Below, piece by piece: positions 33,111-43,612 of a stretch of DNA of 64,000 bases (position 1 is its first letter; each line of letters begins with the position of its first letter). The stretch is from the NCBI GenBank assembly GCA_019843655.1, contig JACDQD010000010.1, forward strand, positions 4,881,637-4,945,636, given 5' to 3'. Origin of the DNA: Lethocerus indicus (Eukaryota; Arthropoda; Insecta; Hemiptera; Belostomatidae). Under the pieces are notes generated by a model, which was not told the DNA's origin, did not search any database, and was given only the letters and a program-made list of their open reading frames with translations. Both the position numbers and the translations under genes were made by a program.

Positions 33111-33133
33111 GGGGATAGGGGCTAGGGGGTGGG
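33111..33133 (+). promoter_or_regulatory. Canonical G-quadruplex motif upstream of ratchet point 2
   Basis: Four guanine runs (4, 4, 5 and 3 G) are separated by loops ATA, CTA and T. This satisfies the strict G3+N1-7 rule with very short loops and predicts a stable quadruplex in the + strand, inferred to be the RNA-sense strand. It lies about 340 nt before the recursive AG at 33470. RNA quadruplexes near splice sites are known to affect splice choice; any such role here is inference. The last two G-runs can alternatively pair with a C-rich tract at 33244-33254. Confidence 0.7.
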
Positions 33134-33254
33134 ATGACTGGGATTTGCATTAATCCATGTTGAAAGGGTGGCACTGAACCGGCTTTGATAATGCATTTAT
33201 GCACAGGCCTACCGCTGGCTCTATCCCAGCCTCGTTCCTACCCCCCACCCCCCT
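33124..33254 (+). other. Nested long hairpin, about 130 nt
   Basis: Three complementary segment pairs are nested in order. AGGGGGTGGG (33124-33133) pairs with CCCACCCCC plus T (33244-33254, one bulged C). CTGGGAT (33138-33144) pairs with ATCCCAG (33223-33229). TGCATTA (33146-33152) pairs with TAATGCA (33189-33195). The first pair competes with the G-quadruplex formed by the same guanines. The inner arms carry ATTTGCATTAAT and AATGCAT, resembling POU octamer and homeodomain sites. It could be a structured intronic RNA, a folded-back cis-regulatory element, or a decayed short inverted-repeat element. It ends about 215 nt before ratchet point 2. Confidence 0.5.
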
Positions 33255-33444
33255 GCGTACTTCATTTTAGACTGGATTTCAACAAATTTTGCCCGCAGTG
33301 AAAATCGTGACAAATCTGTCAGTTTTACAATTCCAAGGAACGAACTCTAAAACAATCCATCTTTTAAAACGCAACGGTGAACCGTTTTTGAAAAGTGTTA
33401 AAAAATGTATTTGATATACCCGTTATTGCATTTTGATTTTTTAT

Positions 33445-33470
33445 CTCTAATATTGAAAATTTTGTTACAG
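33445..33470 (+). promoter_or_regulatory. Branch point, pyrimidine tract and AG of recursive splice site 2
   Basis: CTCTAAT (33445-33451) fits the metazoan branch consensus, with the predicted branch A at 33450, 20 nt before the AG. It is followed by ATTTTGTTACAG ending at 33470, and then immediately by a perfect GTAAGT. A 16-base stretch across the junction (TTTTGTTACAGGTAAG) is identical to that of recursive site 3. This is the strongest of the three because the regenerated donor is the full GTAAGT consensus. Confidence 0.85.
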
Positions 33471-33545
33471 GTAAGTGTCGCAACCAACAAACTTTGTGGA
33501 AGATTTTGTTTTTAGACTGTTGAGTCCAGTGTTACGCTGCATACT
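33471..33545 (+). other. Candidate RS-exon 2 (75 nt, stop codons in all frames)
   Basis: This segment lies between the recursive AG and the donor at 33546. Its 75 nt are a multiple of three, yet all three frames are closed (frame 1 TAG at codon 15, frame 2 TAA at once, frame 3 TGA at codon 17). Inclusion would thus still truncate the protein. It contains no obvious coding signature. Normal use would be exon definition followed by removal when the regenerated GTAAGT at 33471 is spliced onward. A poison cassette exon is the alternative. Confidence 0.65.
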
Positions 33546-33572
33546 GTAAGTTACAATTTATTAAAATATTAC
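33546..33572 (+). promoter_or_regulatory. Downstream 5' splice site of RS-exon 2 with AAAATATTAC element
   Basis: CTGTAAGTTA places a perfect GTAAGT at 33546. AAAATATTAC at 33563-33572 is identical to the element after RS-exon 1 and lies one base closer to the donor. Preservation of both parts supports a common architecture for the modules. Confidence 0.65.
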
Positions 33573-34093
33573 TTTACGTCTACGATACGAAGTCTATTCG
33601 CTACAGGTGAAAAGAGATTTATCATCCTCTCTACTTCGTACCTAGATATACATAAGAACTGCATGCGGTTCGTTGAAATATTTTTATCATAATAAAATCA
33701 AAAGAAATTTATTTCTATTCACAATTTTTATTAGAAAAATATAATGAAATCGTTTAACAAGAAAAGATATTTCGTTCCTGATAATTTCGTGTTATTTATT
33801 TGTATAAATCTATAGTGGTGTAAGTCGTAGTCTATTCCCGGAATAGTCCTAAATCCTGCGCTTTTATTTGGTGGCTCCCATTATCGTCTGGGCAAAATTA
33901 GGTGCGTCCGTCAACAAATTAACGACATTTACGCCGTTGTAAATAGGCCGGCCGTTGTGGGCCTGAGTTGAACAGTCCATTAGGGCCGGATCTGGCTACC
34001 GTTCCACATTCGTCGTCCCTGCGGTCCAGTAGGCCCGGTCGAGCGGCGTGAAAACAGTGGGCGGCGTTGTTGCCCCGTCAGTGCTGTGGCACT

Positions 34094-34121
34094 GATTAGT
34101 GATTAGCGATTAGCGATTAGC
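34094..34121 (+). repeat. Four tandem GATTAGY heptamers
   Basis: The order is GATTAGT followed by three GATTAGC, with no spacer. The reverse complement contains TAATC, the core bound by K50 homeodomains (Bicoid/Otx/Goosecoid type prefer TAATCC). The 7-bp tandem period could also be pure slippage, so binding is inference. A related cluster lies 1.4 kb downstream. Confidence 0.75.
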
Positions 34122-35480
34122 GCGTGGGGGCACTTGTCACTGCCCGGGGACTCAGCGGCAAATGAGCCTTGCCCGGCCGAGGAGAGAGATATATTGTACA
34201 CACCTCGCTTCTCTCCCCCGACCCCCTCCTTTCCCATCATTCAACAACCCATTAGGCCCGACTCCACGAATAATCTGAGCGATGAGAGCGGATTCATCTT
34301 CCTGTCTCTGACTGCTGACTTTGCTACCAAACTTCCGCAGACATTGTCCAAATTGTGCGATTAGTAGAATTAAACATGCAGCGACCGAAGAATATTAGTA
34401 CGGAAGTATTAACACATCACATCTTTCATGTTTGTTTTGAGTCGGTTTCGACCGCAGTATGTAATATGGATTATCCATAGGTCTAAATAACGAATTTAAA
34501 CAATAAATATCTACCGATACGATGAAATTTTATTATATTTTAGGCTTTGCCTAATAATTCGACGTAACAAGAAAATTATAAATTTTATGGAGTCCAAAAG
34601 GAAAGACCTAGAATCTTGATTAGAGAACAGAAAATTTAGATGAATGAAGAAGAAGAATGTTCATGTACGAGTGGCAATTTTAGCGTCGCTACTAAAGGTG
34701 TAAATTCAGTGCAGAAATGCTGTAAATGGCGTGCTGGTTGTCGACTTCGGGCGTAAAACTATTAGGATAATTAAAGGAAAGGGTGTTTTTACAAATATTT
34801 AGCACAGAGTTACAAGTGGCCATAACGATCCTTTATTCTCCTGCCGCTTCTTTAAGGCAGAGATTCTAAAAGGAATGGACAATAAAAAAGGGAGCAACCG
34901 ACAGAGGTTAGTATTATGTGTCGGGTACTGTAGGTGTCTGGTTAGATTCCAGTTCTTTTGTTAAGTTATGACATACGTATATTCATATACGCATTACAAT
35001 GTCTGTAGGTGTCCGAAGGGGTTTTTCCTTTTACTGGGGTTTTACGAGCTAGACATAATACCGCTTGCATTGAGCTCCATCTGAACATAGTCTCTTGAGT
35101 TAGCATAGGGAAACGAACTCGAAACACTAGAGAACTCAACGCTTCATGAATATCGCCTTTAGCTTTTTTAATTCATGTTTATTTTATTTTAGTTTTTATT
35201 TCATGAAGGGGATTGGATAATATAATTTTGCATTGATTCGTGACGGTTTGGACAATTTACAAAATGTCATTACTTCGTTCAATACCTGCAAAATTTAGCT
35301 TTATAATGAAGAAAATTAAATGGCTGAGACGCTATCCTGAATGATGGAGAAAATCCTCGCTGGCCCTGAAGGGAGGGCAACTGCTACTACAAGAGATTAA
35401 ACCCACGAGCCCATATAAATGCTAGCAGTCAAAACAACTGCTGAACCCGAATTCGTGCAGGCAACAGTGGTCTCTGGAGT

Positions 35481-35501
35481 GATTGGTGATTAGCGATTAG
35501 T
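35481..35501 (+). repeat. Three tandem GATTRGY heptamers
   Basis: The units are GATTGGT, GATTAGC and GATTAGT, with a further GATTAGT 8 bp later. It shares the period and sequence of the 34094 cluster. Recurrence of the same uncommon heptamer 1.4 kb away favours duplicated or selected binding sites over a single slippage event. Confidence 0.6.
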
Positions 35502-36790
35502 CTGCGGGGATTAGTCTTACCAGCAGCAGTTGGTCTGACTTATCTTAGCCCGGGAACAACTCCGATGGTCAGATCGTTCACATAATATTATCGCTGTTCT
35601 CGTAATTCCCGTTTTTCGAGGTTTGAAAACCTAAATTTTTAATTAACCTATTTCCTCTGTATCTAATTATTTTCTATTACAACGTCCCAATAAATCATTC
35701 TGGATATTAGTTATTCATGGAGGAGTCTTTGCGAGGTAACTCTTTGGAGGGTATAGTTTTTAAACTATCCTGAAATTAGAGTACACGTCAGTCAAGTCAT
35801 AGCGCTTTGGAGGAATGCTCTGAATACATTAATATATTTTAAATTTAAAATGATTTCCATTTTCACTGATTTAAACTTTGAATACCAAAGACATTTTAAT
35901 GACAGGTTTGATTCCGATTTGAGAAGGTATATTGCCCGTTCACCCGGGAATGGAGACGCTTAGAGCGGGTAGTAGCTGGGACTTGTTTTGCTTGAGCATA
36001 TAACTTTCTTGTGGTTTCGACTCAGGGACTTGTCCGTTCTCCCAATAAAAAGTGAGAGCAGCTACATACATGCTGACCGTAAATCGTTACGGGCCTCTTC
36101 ATTAACCATTCCGCATACCAATCCGACCGATATTTATTGGAAATAGATTGACGATGATCGCCAGTGCTGATTGGGCAATGAGCTGGGTCCTTATATTCCC
36201 GTTTGTTTCTTTTTTTTGGTTGATTTTAGACCCCGATTGATGAGCTTTATATAGTCCGCATATGAGGGACCGTTTCGGGATAACCTTTCCGAAATGTTTT
36301 GTCGTGTGTGATCAAAACGTTAGGTTTATTTATTTAATCTACTTAATATTTCGTTCTACTCATGTAGTCGTACGCTATTAAATTACGAATGACATAGATG
36401 CTAGAATTTCTTCCTGAATAATGTATTTTCACCTGTAACGGTATTTCATGTCTCCACGCTATACTGCTATCGAACTACTATTTAATATTTATTGCTATAG
36501 ATTACTGTTAAAACTATTTATGACATATAATATACAAACTGTACTGTCTGACTGAACACAAGTTCTAAAATTAATTAGAAGTAGGTTGCTTAGAAAAATA
36601 TAATTTTGATTTGAAGCACGTAAAACAAGCATATCCTATTAGAAATTCTGACATAAGTTCTATGCTAAGATTACAAAATAAATTTCGCTGGAACTTACGT
36701 AATTGTGTTCTTTTTAAGGTTTGGGCCTTATTCGTCAGCATTCTTTTGCGATATTTCAAAACTTTCTGAATTTTGTGAAATTTCTGAAAT

Positions 36791-37444
36791 ATGTGGACTG
36801 ATTATAGCCTGGTAATACATTTTAATATTAGCATTTTGTTAGCGAAACATTGCAGTGGAACTTTTGAAGAATTTCATTTCATCATTTATTGTATAATAGG
36901 TACGGTTATATTGTATCTTGACAGTGACAGATATATGTTATTATCAATTAATTATAAACCCATACGCGAGGTGCGAACTCGCCGGTGGTTTCATTCGAAT
37001 CCGGTCGCTAAGCCGCGTCTGTGCCCCGGGGGGTTCGGTCAGTGCATAAAGTCATCGATAAAATTTAAAGCCGGGACCGCTCTCGATTCTGTGCTGGCAA
37101 CAAGAACATATTTCGAGTTGCGCGTTATCGAAGAGGCTGTGCGGCTCCCGGGGCGTTCGAAAACCCGTCTGTCCCATTTACAACTTAATCGATTATGCCG
37201 AGCGAAAGTTGGACTCCGTGTGTCTGTGAGACCGTGTGTGAATGGGCGTGCGTCTTTGTGCATACACACTTCAATGTGTGCGTGCGCGTCCGTGTCTCAT
37301 TCTCTATATGATAAAGAGCACACAGGGACGACGACCCGCCGTCCAATCCGTTGCAGTACTATTCGGCCAATTATGATAGACCCGATAGAACATGGAACAG
37401 TGATAAATTATAGTATATTCCGTAGACTCCCTGGGCGGGAATAA
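36791..37444 (+). other. Longest open frame in the window (217 codons), unrecognised
   Basis: The frame opens with ATG at 36791 and closes at 37444. The first 60 codons lie in AT-rich DNA and give a hydrophobic, isoleucine-rich N-terminus. The rest lies in a GC- and CpG-rich pocket and is rich in arginine, cysteine and serine. The abrupt change in composition between the halves argues against one evolved protein. I recognise no domain, and a TG-rich stretch around 37218-37290 produces the Cys/Val/Ser part. No strong splice sites flank it as an exon. Chance in a stop-poor pocket is most likely. A small lineage-specific gene nested in the intron is possible but unsupported. Confidence 0.15.
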
Positions 37445-37792
37445 AATATTCATTCCGCGTTCGGTACAGCTTATGGAGAGTGAGAAAGAGGGAGAGATAG
37501 AGATAATATTGAGATTCCATATGGGAGAAATCGAGGAGCATTCCGAATCTTCCGATCTAGAAAGTTCTTGGAGGCTCCTAAAAAGGAAACGGCATTCAAA
37601 CGATCGAATATATTTCGGCTATGAATCAGTGTGTTTTTCAGACTTTATCGAGGGCATCGATGGTCCATTGTTTTTCTGGACGGTCTGAACATCGCTAGTT
37701 GAACTCTGTCCCAGTACCGAAAAATTTTTAGATTTCGAACTCGTTCAATAACTTACTATGACAGATTCAGATAGAGGACGCCTAGAACTGCT

Positions 37793-37829
37793 ATTAAATT
37801 GATCGATTAATACCCATCGATCATTTAAT
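37793..37829. other. 14-bp hairpin with one bulged base
   Basis: ATTAAAT (37793-37799), a bulged T, and GATCGAT (37801-37807) pair with ATCGATC (37816-37822) and ATTTAAT (37823-37829). All 14 pairs are Watson-Crick and the loop is 8 nt. The stem contains ATCGAT twice, related to the core of DREF/BEAF-32-type sites (TATCGATA), and TTTAAT-type homeodomain words. It is shorter than microRNA precursors. It may be a protein-binding inverted repeat or a cruciform. Confidence 0.7.
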
Positions 37830-38513
37830 CGACAAATGAATATCCGGGCATGTAATATCTGTCAATGTTTTTTTTTGTTGATACATAAATTTAGGTATCT
37901 TTGTTTACACGAACTGACATTATTTGTCGTCAAGCTTGTGTATTTGATATATATGATTAATAATGACCATTCTAACAGCCGAACTATTTAATATGTCATT
38001 GTGATAATGTCATTTATGATACGTTAATACATCAAACGCTGAGATGCAAACCTTTCAATATGTTTTGACTTTGCTACAGTACACACTTTTTATGTATCTA
38101 GCCTATAAAACAGGAAGCAGATATAAGTTGAACACCATTCGAGTTCGTCCTATCGACCTATCACTGTTCGTTTGGTACAGTAGGTTCTGTCCGCATTTTT
38201 CTGGTGTTGGGCGTAAGAGGGCTTTTCAGTCACAGATGCGGGGGTAAATTAGAAGGTAAAGCTTACGAAACGACGCAATCGTAGGTTAAATTATTTATAA
38301 TCGGTGTACTTTGTCCTGGGCTGAAAACAGGTATTCAGGAGCTGAGTGGGTGCCGAGAGTTAGTTGGTGCCATTAAGTGGGGAAACTATTGGCTTTATTG
38401 AGGGGTGGGTTGTTGGGGGCGGGGTACTGGTCCACAGTTTCAATGGCCTCTTCCAACCTATTATAGCGCCCCAATTCCTCTTACTCTAATGACACCGTTA
38501 AATTTATAACAGA

Positions 38514-38541
38514 CGCGCACGCACACACACACACAAACACA
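38514..38541 (+). repeat. (CA)n-rich microsatellite
   Basis: A short CA run has CGCGCACG at its start and an ACAAACACAG end. It is a simple repeat; CA-rich RNA can bind hnRNP L-type proteins. Confidence 0.85.
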
Positions 38542-39188
38542 GTATTTGGGTTTCACCCGAACAGTTTATGGGTTTGTGAGAGGAACTCCCAACTAATAAT
38601 ATTACCCTGTTTATGCGGACGGTCCGAACCACCCCGAGCGGGACTTTAATAATCGCGGTCGCTCTTAGAAAGTATAGCTTTGCTGGCGGAGCGGCAAAGC
38701 TGATGGTCTCTGATTGTCTATCAACTGATTTCACGTACGCCTTCGGACAGTCCAAATACTAGGTTTCAACGATTGAGTGATTAAGTAACGTGCTATGATG
38801 AGATTCAGGTTGGCGTTGTGAATAACACGTTTCAAAGCATGAAATCACCTCTATAATATAAAATATAAACCTGACTTATTTATTTCACATTACATCATAG
38901 AAAAGTGTACAGGCCTTGGATATTATTTTGCGCCAATCCTATTTAATAATGGCTTAATCGAGTGTTAACGGTGACTATTTATAAATGGGTGTTTAGTGTA
39001 CAGAGGTGGACCTTTTTAAAGTATTATATATGCGAATAGAAAAGAAAATTTTGGACTTCCATTATTTCTTTCGCAGAAGACCTTATGTTGAAATCTTACC
39101 ACTTATATTAATTATGTAATTTTTTAATTTCAACTGCAGAAACTGAACATTGATCTCATTTTCAGCAAACAGTTAAATACATAATATC

Positions 39189-39208
39189 TCTGAATCCCGA
39201 GATTCAGA
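39189..39208. other. 8-bp perfect hairpin
   Basis: TCTGAATC (39189-39196), loop CCGA, and GATTCAGA (39201-39208). It is fully paired with a stable-size tetraloop. It is too short to assign a function. Confidence 0.5.
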
Positions 39209-42200
39209 AGTGAAAGAGACACGTATTCAAATAATATAAATAAAAGGTGAATAGGGTAAAAATTTTCGAAACACTAATAATAATAATAATGAATTATTAT
39301 TTTTACGGCCACTTTACTTATACGATTTCTAAGACGAAATGTTTCAGAAGCAAAAGTTAGTTTGATGCGGCTCCAAAAGTTTTGGGTCCAGGTAACGCTC
39401 GGTGTTGAAAACACTTTAAACAGCTACCATTGTATGCACACTTTGTCCCGAAAAGATTCCCTTTTGATAAGGCGGCGCCTGGGGAGTGCGTCGGACACCG
39501 AGCGGTTGTTGTATTAAAACGTGAGTCCCAGAATCCGGTTTTGTCGGGAGGCGCCTTTGTTAAATATAACCGACCGCCTGTTTAATTCTACTTGAAAAGA
39601 AACCATTATACTTTAAGACCGCGCGAATATTTCAACTCCGCGCACCGCACTATTTCAATTTAATGATATGATTAGTTTCAATAATAAAGTTATATTTTTC
39701 CGTGACATAATTTCAATTATTCGAAGACCTCTTTTTTCCGCTCCTGCCCACAACCGGATTTACGGCTTGTTTCGACACGCCATTTTGTTCTCGCTAATGT
39801 CCCGTATTATTTCGTCTGAATGAAATAATTATTTTTTAATAATGTCGTCCATTAATTTTTTGTCAACAAGATTTCTTGTACTTCAATAGTCTTATAAATG
39901 TTTAGACTTTGGTGGTTGTAATTTATTGGCTTATAACAATATTCAATTTGTGAAGTCAAGTAATGTGAATAATAACAAGCATTTATAATTTACAATATGA
40001 TAAATAAGTCACGAAAATAGAACTATAAATTTAAATATCTGGATTAGCCCAATTTTTATATTTCCCTGTTCATAATCACATATAATTTGGGCTAATAAAT
40101 AGGTTTGATTTTTCTGAATGAGAACTGAGTACAGTTGTAGCCGAATTTGGGTAAATTACGGACAATGATTTATTGACATATGCCTGTAACGCGACATTTG
40201 GTATATATCATTCGTCAGATTGACAGCTCTTTATCTTATTTCCTGAAACAGATTTTATTTAAAATATTGTATTTCTCGTATATAAGATAGGCGGATTTTG
40301 TAAAGACCTTGTGGTCATTGTGGTGGCTGTTAATTTGTTATTCAGCACATATGTGATAAATATGTTGAACTTCAAAGGAAGAATAATACTGGAATTATCA
40401 TTTTTCATAATTTGTTAAATTCCAAGCACCATTCCATTTTTCCAAGTTCCATTTTTAGGCCAATTACCCTAAAACTTCTAGTAATATCATTTGAATTTCG
40501 TATATGAAGGGGGTCTAGAGTGCATCTCAACACTTTTTGAGTTGTTTCCAAGAGTTTCTGTTTGTTTGTTCCCTCGAACCACTATTTTAAGTTGCTTAGA
40601 AATGGTCGAGTGACGGGCAAAAAAGTCCAATTTAATGTTCAAAAATATCAAATATTTGAGAAATGTCTAGGGCGCAAGTTTCATAATAACTGTGGGTGCA
40701 CACGTGTGCGCCGAGGAGGCTGGTTAAACCGGGAAATAAACTGTCCAGTTTTATTTCCCCGCTCATTGGCCGGATAACGCCGGCCTCTTGTTTGTATATA
40801 TTGTAGTGGGCTCGGCACCGCGGTTGACACTTTAGTGTCGGCGTTTTCTGGTGCCCTATCAACGGTAAGAGCGGGCCTGGTAGTCCCAGTTTGAGAGCGG
40901 TATACCGGTCCTTTTATATGCCTTTGGCGTTTAAAACAAACAGAAGAAAGTGAAAACAGAATATAGTGCTGAGTCTTCGCCTATTCAGGAACGCCAAGAA
41001 ACAGTTCTCGACCTAACCCCTACACACACACACAGACCTGAGTTGAAATGAATAATCGTAAATTGGTATACTTTATGCTATCTCTTTTTAGTGTACTATA
41101 ATTAATCATCAATAAGAATTTTAGAAAAGTCTTGACTGTAGATAAATCTAACGGTTTGGTAATACAAGATTCAGAGAAGTCAGTGAAGATGCCAAATGGG
41201 CCATGTGTATTTTAATAACTTTACAATCACCGACCAGCAAAACATTTTATATTTTCTAGATGTTTAGGTGACATTCAACTTCTTTATCGTCCAGCCGATA
41301 ATGTACCCGAAATGTTGTCTTTCGAAATGTCATTGGCCGGTCGGAATTAAGTTTGGGGGGGGGACCAGGAAACGCGCGGTGTTTTGATGAATCCCACAAC
41401 TGCGCCGTTTATTTGCGTTCGGTACACGAGCCAAACTCCCCCAGTGGCACCGCCTATTTATTATTAGCCCCGGATTTATACGGGGAGCGCTCCGTTCAAG
41501 AACAGCGAAAGTGCGGACCCCGCGAGCAAGGGGGAACTGTTGCCAGATTCCGATTAGAACGATGCTCCCTCGGCGCTCAGTTCGCACCGGGTCGCAGGGA
41601 TATTGACGTGAAAATCGAATAAGAGGTTGGGTAAAACATTGGAAAGGCCATTTGAAACCATTTTCGCGATGGTTTGGTGAATTCCATAACTCCTTCAATT
41701 TCTTTATAACCGCTTATAATTCTTATATATGATGTGATCCAGAGAGGCTATGCGCCACTAAAATTCGCGCCTTGGTCTGTCTTACTTTATTGGTGTGAAT
41801 GCGCCATTTCATAATAACACATTTTGCGGAATTTTTTATTTAAAATGTTAATTTTCTTACAGTAATATAAATTAGTAAACTATTACTAATTTCTATTATT
41901 GTTGTTGTTGGATGCCTGGGCATTTAAAACTGGGAGCTTAAGGCCGCGTGGGGTCTAGTTCGGCCCACGCCGTCTAAACACGGACGGGCCGACACCCCAG
42001 ACAGGAAACGAACGAAAGCGAAAGTCGAATAAATATTAGCTTTTGGAGTGGTGGGCTTCTCCCCCTCTCCGCTGAGGCCGTTTTCGGGCGGGGGGGATTA
42101 GTCAATGAGTCAAAATATTCTCGACTCTAAAACTGTGAAAGGGTGGAGGGGGCCTAGAAAACTGGGCCGCATATATTACGATTAGAATCCGTGGAATTGA

Positions 42201-43584
42201 GAGACACCCGATGGTTTCCTCTTGTTTCGTGGCCGCGCCATCTGTTGCTCGTCCGCCCTCGCCAAACCGGCCTCTTTCTATTTACTGACACTGTTACAGT
42301 GTCTGCAGCCCAAGTATAACTTTCAAGCACTCCCTCTTTGGAGTTTATGTGCATCCACTTACGTAGATATATAAATTTCACATTTTTATCTCTCTATGTT
42401 CGACATTGTCTATAAGCTGATAACATTATGATGTAATTCTGTCGTGTTAGTACACTATGGGGAATAGTTATATAGAAGACAGGGGTCCATCAAAAATTCT
42501 AGATTAGTATAAGGTCTACACCACAAGGTACTCACGGCAGCTTTGCAGATAGTTTTATTAGCTCTGTCCGTATCCTGGATTCATTTCATTCTCACGACAT
42601 TTAGTCTCAGGAATAACAACCGTCCTACCTATGGCTCAAGCCCGCTGTTTGGACAATTGGGTCGTTGGTAAAACAAAAAGGACGGTCCCTTTTTTAAACC
42701 GGACGACTCATTATCATAAACGGGCTACGTTTATGGGAGTGCGATTGTCTCAGAACACGCGGTCGGGATAACACGGGACACATGTGGTCTTCGGATCGCA
42801 TTATAGAAGTGTGCCAAACTCAGCCATACGTGGCTATGTGTGTCACATCTGGGCCGAGCACGTGGACCGCAATCAAGTCTTCCAAGCGCTCGCTAGTGTC
42901 TTTCGGTCGTGGATGATACTTAGTTAGACTTATGGTCTGTACTCAAGATAGGAATTGATTTATGCTTGTACACCGAATACTATTATTTGATATACCATGA
43001 ACGTAAATATAATTCCTCCAATTTTGATGTATGATAAATTAATCATAATTTTTCCGAAACTCGTAGTAAAACAGTTTTCGTTTATACAATAATGATATTT
43101 TTATTTATATTGTCTAGTAGTTTTGCAGCTTATTGTTCATTCAATTTGTTTTTTAAATATAATTTGTCCTTTTTACAGTTATGACAGTATTCTTCATGCA
43201 AATGTAACTATTGTTTTTAATACTCTTTTATATTCTCCATTTCAATTCGAGTTTGTAATATCGCGTAAAGAAATTTATTCTTGGATAGCAGCTAAAAACG
43301 TTCCTCGACTCCAGATGGAGACTGTACACATAAAAGTGTAAAAAAAAGTTCTTAAAAATACTGTTCGTTCGTCGTGATTGCTATTTGGCCTGGACGCGCG
43401 TCTTCTCTGTGCTGGTATATAAAAAAGCGCTGTGTTTTCCGCCGTGCTTGAGCGTTTGGAATCCGCGATAAAGTACTGCACCAATAGCGATTGATAGCGG
43501 AGCGGGATTCTGGTACGCAAAAAAAAGACCGCTCGAGACGGAGTGTTCGGTTGTTTTGGCAATGTCAGTTGGCAAGGCCGTTGG

Positions 43585-43612
43585 GAGAGAGAGAGAGAGA
43601 GAGAAAGAGAGA
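43585..43612 (+). repeat. (GA)n microsatellite, imperfect
   Basis: GA repeats have one AAA interruption, and a second purine-only stretch lies about 110 bp downstream (43703-43758). In fly-like genomes GAGAG is the core of GAGA-factor (Trl) sites. The two purine tracts with the same strand bias contrast with the CT tract at 16632. Confidence 0.9.

Larger units (their letters stand above)
33573..37792. other. Noncoding block after ratchet point 2
   Basis: No recognised gene. Contents include a GC-rich pocket at 33940-34280, two clusters of GATTAGY repeats (34094 and 35481), and the longest open frame of the window (36791-37444), described separately. The rest is AT-rich without visible repeats or mobile elements. 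Confidence 0.5.
37830..43584. other. Noncoding block with CA and AAT simple repeats
   Basis: No gene recognised. It contains a CA-rich run (38514-38541), a short hairpin TCTGAATC/GATTCAGA (39189-39208), an AAT run next to its complement (about 39275-39302), and GC pockets at 40690-40900, 41340-41620 and 41940-42300. A 7-bp inverted repeat GACACTG-TTA-CAGTGTC lies at 42287-42303. The GC pocket at 41.35-41.7 kb has overlapping frames on both strands and no recognisable protein. A 3'-splice-like TTTTCTTACAG at about 41852-41862 is followed by TAATAT, so it does not create a recursive donor. Confidence 0.5.

Noticed and set aside
33588..33612. CGCTACAG|GTGAAA shortly after RS-exon 2
   Set aside because: No pyrimidine tract and a poor donor. 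Its nearness to ratchet point 2 is probably coincidental.
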